NCBI GenBank assembly: GCA_030280995.1
Contig: JASXTE010000014.1
Coordinates: forward strand, 29,110,150 to 29,174,149
From: Hemileia vastatrix
Taxonomy: Eukaryota > Basidiomycota > Pucciniomycetes > Pucciniales > Zaghouaniaceae
Direction of reading: 5' to 3'
DNA length: 64,000 nt
In this document: piece after piece, positions 56,842 through 64,000 of the stretch
How positions within the stretch are numbered: the stretch's first letter is position 1
Layout of the letters: the number at the start of each line of letters is the position of its first letter
The notes under the pieces: model-generated
What the model saw: the letters and a program-made list of their open reading frames with translations, nothing else
Told to the model about the DNA's origin: nothing
Databases searched by the model: none
Program-made: the position numbers and the translations under genes

Positions 56842-59800
56842 TCAATCTTCTTTATGCCTAGTGCCTCTGGGATAAAACCTCTTCACTTGGTCTGAAGCCA
56901 CCCTCTTTTTCAAGACTGCACCATCCAACTCTTCCAAAACATAAGAACCTCCAGAAGCCTGAGATCTGACTCTTTAAGGTCCATTCCATCTGTCGGCAAA
57001 CATTTTCCCCCACTGACTCTTCAAACTTCTATTATACACCAAAACCAAACAACCAGGTTTCAAGGGATTACATAGTCTATGAGCCAACTTCTTGTCCCAG
57101 TACCAGACAGATTGATTCCTAATTTTCATCATTCTAGAGTATGCCTTCTCTTGACATTCCTCTCTACATTCCAACTGTTGCATCCTGGCACAGAGCAATT
57201 CTTCTGTTGAGTGCACATCATCCCAATCAATTCCAAGATAAGAGACAGCTTCCAAGTCCACTGGTAGAACAGCTTTCTGACCAAACATTAACTCATAAGG
57301 ATAATAGCCAGTTGTCCTCTTCACAGTGACCCTATCAGCAAATAACAACAAGGGTAAATAATGCCTCCACTTTTCAGCACTATCCCCACACATCTTTACC
57401 AAAGCATTCTTAATAACTTGATGGCCTCTTTCAACCATGCCTTCAGCTTCAGGATAATAAGGTGTAGCCACTCTAACTTTAGAGCCAACACTAGCCACAG
57501 CTTCTTTAAATTCAGCACCAAACTCTGGCCTGCCATCAACAGTCACCAACTTCATCAACCCATACCTATAAATCCACTCCTTCTTCAAAAACTCTGCCAC
57601 ATTCTTGGCAGTCAAATTAACCAGAGGCACTGCCTCAACCCAACCAGACAAATCATCCCTAGCAAACATCAAGTATTTATACCTGCCCTCTTTAATATGG
57701 ACAGCATCCAGACTGACCCTTCTAAAAACAGTTGAATCACCAGTAGCACGGCCCACCTCTTTAGGTTTCAAATGACTTCTTCTTTGACATTCTTCACAAG
57801 ATTGAACCCAACCCTGCACAGCCAACTTCATACCTGGCCACCAAAATCTGTCTGCTACTCTTCTATATGTCTCCCCAAAGCGTCTATGACCAAGGTCTTC
57901 ATGCAAAGACTTCAAAACCAATTCTTGACCCTTCTTCTGAGTCACCACCACTTGAGGATTAGGATGTCTCTTCCTTATCAACCGCCTTCCTGACACATAA
58001 AATCCAGGATACTTCTTCTTTATTTCCAACCAAGTATCATCATCACAACTATCTGGCCTCTCCAAGGTCAACAGATATTCAGCCAAAATAAAATAAAACC
58101 CAGACTGACCCCAGGTCTCATCTTCAAAATCCAACAAAACAACATCCAAGGGTACAATTCTGTCACCAAAATAACCAGTGTGAACATGAGCCAATTGAGC
58201 AGCCCAACCAGGACACCAATCTTTAAATTTTGGCACGTCCTTCTCTTTCCACTGAACCTTGTGAGAATCCAGTTCACTAACAAAAACACCCTTTTCCAAA
58301 TTCGAGCTGTCCCAAACAAAAACTCCATCTTCATCAACAAAAACATCCTGATCACCAGAATCAAGATCAGATCCAGCCAGTTTAGCCTCTTGGGGGAGGT
58401 CAGAAAAATCTTCAGCACCCTTTTTGCTGGCCCTAACCACTGGAACATCTTCATCGAACTCTTCAGCCTCAAAATCTTCATCTGTAGGTGGCCTCCTTGA
58501 TAATCCATCAGGCATAGTAAAAGTTTTACCTGGTTTGTGTACCAGGTCAAAAGAAAAATGTTGAATAAATGCCACCCACCTAGTCAATGGAGCATTTGGA
58601 AGACTAGGTTTATTGATCATCTGAACCAAAGATTTTGAATCCACCTGCAGCTCAAAATGCTGCCCCCACAAAACTGTCTGCAGCTTCTTTAAAATTTTAG
58701 CTACACCAAACAATTCCAACTTAGGTTGAGAATACCTAGATTCCACCTCATTAAACACCACAGACTCATATCTTACTGGACTTACCCTCCCAGTCTTATC
58801 CTCCTGAGACAAAACAGCACCAGCAGCAATATAACTAGAGTCCACTGCCAGATAAATTTTTCCAGCACCAACACCATAATCCAACTTGTGAAGAACAATA
58901 TCTTCACCAACCACCTTTTTTAACTTCTGAAAAGCTTCTGTACACTCTTCAGTCCATTCCCAATCTGCATCTTTTCTGGTCAACTTCCTTAAAGGTGAAG
59001 CCAACAATGAAAAATCATTAATAAATATCCTGACATATACACATACACCCAAAAATCCCCTGACTTCAGTAGTATTTTTGGCCTTGGCCATGACTGAATT
59101 TTATTAATCTTCTTCTTTGCCATAATCCTTCCATTTTTACATACCACATGACCCAGAATTTTCAAAGCAAGAACACAATAACAGAATTTTGACCCTGAAA
59201 TGGTGAAACCAGCCTCTTCAATCCTAAACAACACTCTCTCTATAGTTATTGCATATTCCCAAACAAACCTCCTTATGCCAGGGTTCTCTGCTGACACCTC
59301 ATTACCATAATCAGTGGATGGTCCTTTAATTCCACCATCATCAATTAAAATACCAGCATGAGTAGGAACCTCATCCTGAAAAATCCAAGCCATCTGTGCT
59401 TGATAAACTGCCACTGAATTAGTTGTTCCTTGAGGCAACCTAGTGAGCTGAAATCTTCCCAAAGGAGTCTCAAAAGTTGTGAGAGGCCTTGAATCCATAT
59501 GTAGTTCCCTCTCATCATAACCACCCATAATGTCACCCAAACCATAACACACCCTTCCAGCGAAAGCTTCAACAAAATCCTCTGCACTTGGTGGCATACA
59601 AGCGTCCTTGATAGTGACTTTATTCACGTCTCTAAGATCATGAACCACCCTCAACTTCCCATTCTGCTTCTTTACACAGGACACCACACTTGAGTATCTG
59701 GATGTCGATTGTTTGTATAACCCAGTCCTGACTCTTTTCCTAACAATCTCCACAAAATCCTCTCTAATAGCGGCTGGAATTGGAATAATTTGATTGGACA

Positions 59801-61021
59801 AGGTTCATGTCAAACCACAGGAATCAAGTAAGGTTCCCCATAAGAGTGCTTCAATACACCCCTTTCCTCCTCAAAAAAAGCCACAGCTTATTCCTTAGCA
59901 CAATAACGTGCAACAACAACTTCTTTTCTTCTTCAGACAACCACTCATCAGGACCAAAAATAACAACTTTCAACCTTTTCACGGTCACACTAGCCGTCTC
60001 TACAAATTCTGGAGGATTCTTCACCAAAGGAGTACAGTACGGATCTCTTGACAAAGGAGGTCTCTTCAAGGGCGGATTCAAACCCACAGGCATAAGCTCA
60101 TTGAGAGGCCTAATCTTCTGCGCTACCTTCTTATACTTTGCCGCTCCACCTTCAACTTGAGGGATCTTCAGGAATTCTTCATCACCAGACTTGGAACAAA
60201 AACCAAGGGTTTTGCCATTGCTCACATTGTGGCCAAAGTAATGTTTTTGAAATGTGTAGAAGAAACCCTAGTGGTGCACAATTGGGAGGACTTACTTTTA
60301 GACCCCAATCTCACCACTCCAAAACTTTTCCGCAATTCCAAATATTCATCCTCACTTCCGTCTTCCAAATCTTCAAATCTTGATTCATCTTCAGAATCAA
60401 CTCTTCTAAAATTATGCAGTTTATCCTCATTATGGAGGCCAAAAGATTGATCTTGATGATCTTCTTTCTTCATAATTTTCTGCAGTTTAACCTCATGCTG
60501 GAGACCCAAAAATAGATCTTGATGATCTTCACAAAAATATTTTGCATCTTCTTTCTTCATTATCTTCAGATTTTTTTCTTGATTTTCCTGCATTATCTTG
60601 AAATTTTTATCTTCTTTTCTTGAGTTTTCTTCTGACCTACAAAAATAACCAGGGGTTTCCCCAATGCTCACAGGTGTGGCACAGGTAATGTTTTTGAAAG
60701 TTGTAAAAGAAACTCTAGCAGTGCAAAATTGGGAGGACTTACTTTTAGAACCCAATCTCACCACCCAAAACTTTTCTGCATATCTTTCAATAAAGATATA
60801 TAACCAATATTCTTCCTTGAACTTGAATTAAAAATAATTAAGAATCTTGAGAGAGAACAGAGACTTGATAAAAAACTTGATGAATACTTGCAGAGAAGAG
60901 AAACATTAAAAAGAGAAAGTTGAAAATCCACTTGGTATATCTCCAAGGGAGCTGACCTACTACAACCTGGGATTTCCGCATCTTGGGGAGAGGTTTTAGC
61001 ACTAGGGTGATCAGCCCTCAT
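56842..61021 (-). pseudogene. pol of element C (RT, RNase H, integrase), nearly intact
   Basis: ATG 61021 overlaps the gag-pro stop (TAATG). The N-terminal linker (61021-60220) has the duplicated KSFG.VRLGSKSKSSQ unit and a 1-nt deletion near 60760. RT (59801-59100): HDLRDVNKVTIKDACMPPS, YGLGDIMGGYDERELHMD, LTRLPQGTTNSVAVYQAQMA, AGILIDDGGIKGP. A frame change follows near 59090. A 705-residue open stretch (59091-56974) holds RNase H (YLAVDSSYIAAGAVLSQED) and integrase with finger HEDLGHRRFGETYRR...CEECQRR. The catalytic triad is LDAVHI, TVDGRPEF and AEGMVERGH. A TAA at 56976-56974 in the GPYRI-like motif is shared with A. Natural end is the TGA at 56844-56842. Confidence 0.9.
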
Positions 61022-61023
61022 TA
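61019..61023 (-). promoter_or_regulatory. gag-pro stop / pol start overlap (TAATG), element C
   Basis: TAA of gag-pro and ATG of pol share one A. The same five bases occur in B (34565-34569). TAATG junctions are known to support stop-restart translation in some viruses and retroelements. Confidence 0.6.
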
Positions 61024-63380
61024 CTCTAAAAAAGACAGACTCTCAATAGAGCCTGAGCCGCACTCCAAAAAACCAGAGGCAGCACCCACTTCCTTCCTTC
61101 TCCTGCAGCAGTCCATGCACTCGCACATTGAAGATAAACCAGGCCTGGTCTCCCAACCATCCTCTCCAGGGGATGAAAACCTCATGTGAAGTCTCCTTTC
61201 ATCTTCAACAGTCAACTCCAAACTGATTCCCAAATCAAATTGATAACCAATTCTTGCCTGAAAATCCATCAAGAATGGCCCACCCAAAACTGCTTTTACA
61301 TTACCTTTAGCAATGTAAAAATGAACCTTCCCTGATGCTCCGCCAACATCTAACTTCACAAACTCTGTAGTTCCAACCAATTCAGTGACATGGCCACCAA
61401 TACCAGTTTTGATGGGGAGGCCTATATGAGTTGCCTCAAACAAAGAAATCAGGTTTATCTGAGAACCTGAATCCACCAATGCCCTCGCCTCCCTGCCATT
61501 CAGAGTGACATTGACATATCCCAGAGGAGCAGAAAAATAAGTTTCCAACCCCTCACCAAACTTTTCAGCAGAATCACAAATGTATTCTACCTCACCAGAA
61601 GAAACTCTTCTCCTGGTCAACAACTTTTTCTGTCTATCAGCCAACCCTGTAATGATAGCATACAATTCCAGATAAGATAGGTAAATGTGACACTGATTCA
61701 TCCTTTCCAGGACAGAGTCCATAACATTAACTTGACGAGACACTGCTGGCCTCTCAAAGTGAGCACTTTGCTTCACCACCTTGGTCCTAGAAGATTCTTG
61801 AGGACCAGCACCACCAACAGGTTTACCATTAACAGGAACCAAACCAGATCCCTCACCAGAACCTCTAACTCCAGCAGGCTTTGGCAATGAAGCCAAAGGG
61901 ACATCCTCCTCAGAGTCAGAATCAACCTCCATTGGCATTGGCTCACCATTCATGTCCAATGCGCCAAAAATTGGGGGCCCATGTCAGCCATACCCTTCTG
62001 CATCTTTTACAGCTCCTCTTTGCTGTACCTCTTCCTAGCTGCACTCAGCTTACGATCCACCTTTGAAGCATTTGGCTTTGGTTGGGCCTGAGAACTGCTC
62101 TTAGGCCTTCCCTCCTTTCCTCCTTCCACATCATATACACCAGCCAAGCATTCACCACTTGACTGTCCACAACAAGAATACAACTCCAAACCACCAAAGG
62201 AAGTAGAAAAAGAGACCTTATTTACCTCCTTCCCCTTTCCCTTTCCATCCTCATCCTCCTTACCAGAAGACTTCCCTTGATCAGGAATCTCCTCAAACCT
62301 CGGCTTCCCTTGATTGAGACCTCCCCTTCTCCTGACCAAATCAACAGGAGCCTGCCCCTCACTGGACTTAACAAAAGAACCATCAGGGAACTTGAAAACC
62401 CTGACATCAAATTCAACCTTTCCTTCAGACACATCCCTGTTCAATGCCTAACAATCATTGGACCTGTGCCCCCTCCTGCTGCAATAAAAGCAGACCCAAG
62501 GATCACTCCTACCAGCCCTCCTATCAAAATCTCTAGGCTGAGAAGGTGTCTTATTGACCTTCTTAGCCTCCTGAACAAAAATATGCAGCTGCTTTGTAAG
62601 ATCAGCCAACTGCTTCACCACTGGGTCCCTCTACTGTTTGGGAACCTGCACCAAATTCTTCTCCTCCTTCTTCTCCCTAACTCCCTCTTCAGCCAAAGCC
62701 TCACTTACTTTGCTGACATACTTAGCACACCCCTCCTGATAGGTGTCCACATCCAATAACTTCAAATGGGCCTCAAAAGCCTCCTTCACCTTATCCAAGG
62801 CAGGCAACTTCTGGTCCCCATTAGAAAGAGTCTTCATCAATTCCTTTCTTGATAACTCCTTCAACACATCCATCCTGACATCTCTAGCCAGGGCAGACCA
62901 AAGAAAATCCTTGGAAGCATTTTCATGTGCCAGCTCCTCCACTTCCACCAAATATTCCACCGCAGGATCAAACTGTAGCAGAAACTTCCTGTAACTATGT
63001 AAGTTACCAAAACCACCATAAGATTTCCATTCACTGAAAACCTTGTTCAGATCCACCATAGTGAACTCGACACCCCATCTATCCACCATCTCCCTACACA
63101 ATAACATCCAATCCCTCTTCTTGTAGCCAGACATGGCCACAATCTCCTTCTCCACTGACCTATCACCAATGAAGAAGATAATCTGCTTCACCATGTCCAG
63201 GTAGGAAGCATAATCCACTCCAGAAGCAGTTTCATACTTCTCTAGAAACCACTTGACATCCTCCCCATTAAACTTGGTACCATCCCAAGTTTTAATCCTT
63301 ACACACTCCCTAACCATCACAGAAGGAGGACCATCTCCCCAACTGACAGTTACCACAGGAATAGAAGAACCAGAAGCCAT
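61021..63380 (-). pseudogene. gag-protease of element C, few defects
   Basis: MASGSSIPVVTVSWGDGPPS begins at 63380. The capsid-like domain runs to about residue 230 with WFLEKYETASGVDYASYLD, DWMLLCREMVDRWGVEFTM and YLVEVEELAHENASKD. A stop at 62633-62631 breaks VPKQ.RDP. A good CCHC zinc knuckle, CFYCSRRGHRSNDC, ends just before a TAG (about 62447-62445; Trp in A and B). An acidic linker has a stop at 62009-62007 and a 2-nt deletion near 61970. The protease (about 61510-61220) has LVDSGSQINLIS and AVLGGPFLMDFQARIGYQFD. The end SLSFLE meets the pol ATG. Confidence 0.88.
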
Positions 63381-63449
63381 TCTTCCAGTCCAAAACACCA
63401 AAAATGGTCAACCAAAGAAAACAGAAATTCCAAAAAACTAGCAAGTTCA

Positions 63450-63466
63450 CCCCACGTTGGGCGCCA
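63450..63466 (-). other. Primer-binding site of element C
   Basis: Sense strand TGGCGCCCAACGTGGGG, four bases from the LTR end. It is the best preserved example in the window. Confidence 0.7.
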
Positions 63467-63470
63467 GAAA

Positions 63471-64000
63471 TGTTGACAATCCTATAGTAATAGCTATAGG
63501 CCTTGACCAAGGGAGTTGGAGAAAAACCAGAGAGAAAATCCCCTGTCCCTTTATAAAAATAGAGTGATATTTACTTGCTAAAGTGAGTTGCTTCCTGTTT
63601 TGCTAAAGCTCCTTTTCAACACACTTGACTGCTTGGTGAGCCAAGAAAGTAGTCCCCAGAGAGACTACCTGATCAAAGAACTGAAATTTAGAACAATTTC
63701 CACACCAGAGACAGCAAAGATACTTGATGTAGGCTGCAAATCCACACCAGAGACAGCAATAATACTTGCTATAGCTTGCAAGACTATAAAAGAGAAAACA
63801 GTTGCCAAGGTTAAGTTAAATGAAGAACTCACTTGCTACAAACACAGCCAAATTGTGGCCAGAAAACAGTGAAAACTGAGTGAGGAACAAGGATATCACC
63901 TCCGGATGGTTGTATGATGATTAAGGTTGCCCCAAACTGTCTTATTCACTATGTACACACAGACCACTAACTAAGAGCCCATGCGCACCCACCAATCTGG
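63471..64000 (-). repeat. 5' LTR of element C, truncated by window end
   Basis: It starts TGTTGACAATCC (plus reading) and follows the 3' LTR 51891-52965 closely for its 530 visible bases, including the 42-bp tandem units. Confidence 0.9.

Larger units (their letters stand above)
28974..64000 (+). mobile_element. Element D: chromodomain Ty3-type retrotransposon split by B and C
   Basis: The 5' LTR is in two parts (28974-29943 and about 44136-44661) around element B. The internal region is 44662-51378, with gag, protease, RT, RNase H, integrase and AT-hook/chromodomain on the plus strand. The 3' LTR starts at 51379 and is cut at 51890 by element C; its remainder must lie beyond the window. The summed 5' LTR length (about 1.49 kb) agrees with the 1500-bp solo copy. 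Sequence relatedness to E is clear in gag, pol and the chromodomain, though the LTRs differ. Many stops and frameshifts make it inactive. Confidence 0.9.
51891..64000 (-). mobile_element. Element C: best preserved family 1 retrotransposon, right end outside window
   Basis: 3' LTR 51891-52965, polypurine tract, antisense AO1 and AO2 (plus), convergent region, pol (61021-56842), gag-pro (63380-61021), PBS (63466-63450) and 5' LTR from 63471. It is inserted in D's 3' LTR after CCCGT; the matching duplication should follow the 5' LTR off-window. The first ~150 bases of the two LTRs differ at about eight sites by my count. It has the longest intact ORFs of the family but still several stops. Confidence 0.92.

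Noticed and set aside
1..64000. Host protein-coding genes, tRNA, rRNA or CRISPR arrays
   Set aside because: All ORFs with recognisable or recurrent content belong to the elements described. No cloverleaf, rRNA core or regular spacer array was seen, though a systematic tRNA search was not possible by eye.

Overview
The window is almost entirely nested LTR retrotransposons. I find no convincing host gene, rRNA, tRNA or CRISPR array. The DNA is AT-rich. Its introns are short (49-69 nt) with GTAAG donors, CTGAT/CTAAC-like branch sites and CAG/TAG acceptors. One Ty3-type reverse transcriptase lineage is of the kind I know from basidiomycete genomes (a GLGDIxGGYDER block and an xIDD-KGP block). I infer a repeat-rich basidiomycete fungus, possibly a rust; this is not proven from the sequence.

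Layout. Family 1 elements are about 12-13 kb with LTRs of about 1.1 kb that read TGTGGTC...GTCTACA on the sense strand. Copies are A (<1-9581, minus), composite remnants G1 (9886-23270, minus) and G2 (23271-28973, minus), B (29944-44135, plus) and C (51891->64000, minus). A solo LTR (33451-34505) and an LTR fragment (9582-9831) also belong here. Family 2 elements are chromodomain-bearing Ty3 elements: E (14316-22832, minus, TSD CTGAT) and the related D (28974->64000, plus), plus a solo D-type LTR (23775-25274, TSD CTTCA). The nesting reads: G1 holds E. G2 holds the solo D-type LTR and is itself cut by D. D's 5' LTR holds B, which holds a solo LTR. D's 3' LTR is cut by C, which holds a 261-bp CACTA-like MITE.

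Most notable observation. Every family 1 element with the relevant region in view carries, between pol and the 3' LTR, two extra genes on the strand opposite to gag-pol. I call them AO1 and AO2. Both encode cysteine clusters with Zn2Cys6-like spacing, and both contain spliceosomal introns. They converge on gag-pol, so the pol end and the AO2 end face each other across about 1.2 kb of non-coding DNA. That DNA holds a pair of covarying stem-loop elements (SR-a, SR-b) and copies of a GGGTAACTG/CAGTTACCC hairpin. The AO1-AO2 spacer holds another hairpin and an array of AGTTTAAAGTCTTGGGGGAC-like repeats.

Expression signals. In family 1 the gag-protease ORF ends on the pol start codon (TAATG in B and C, ATGA in A), which suggests stop-restart translation of pol. 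In family 2, gag contains a 58-nt sense-strand intron at the same place in both D and E. Nearly all gag-pol copies are broken by stops and frameshifts. C is the best preserved and probably the youngest.
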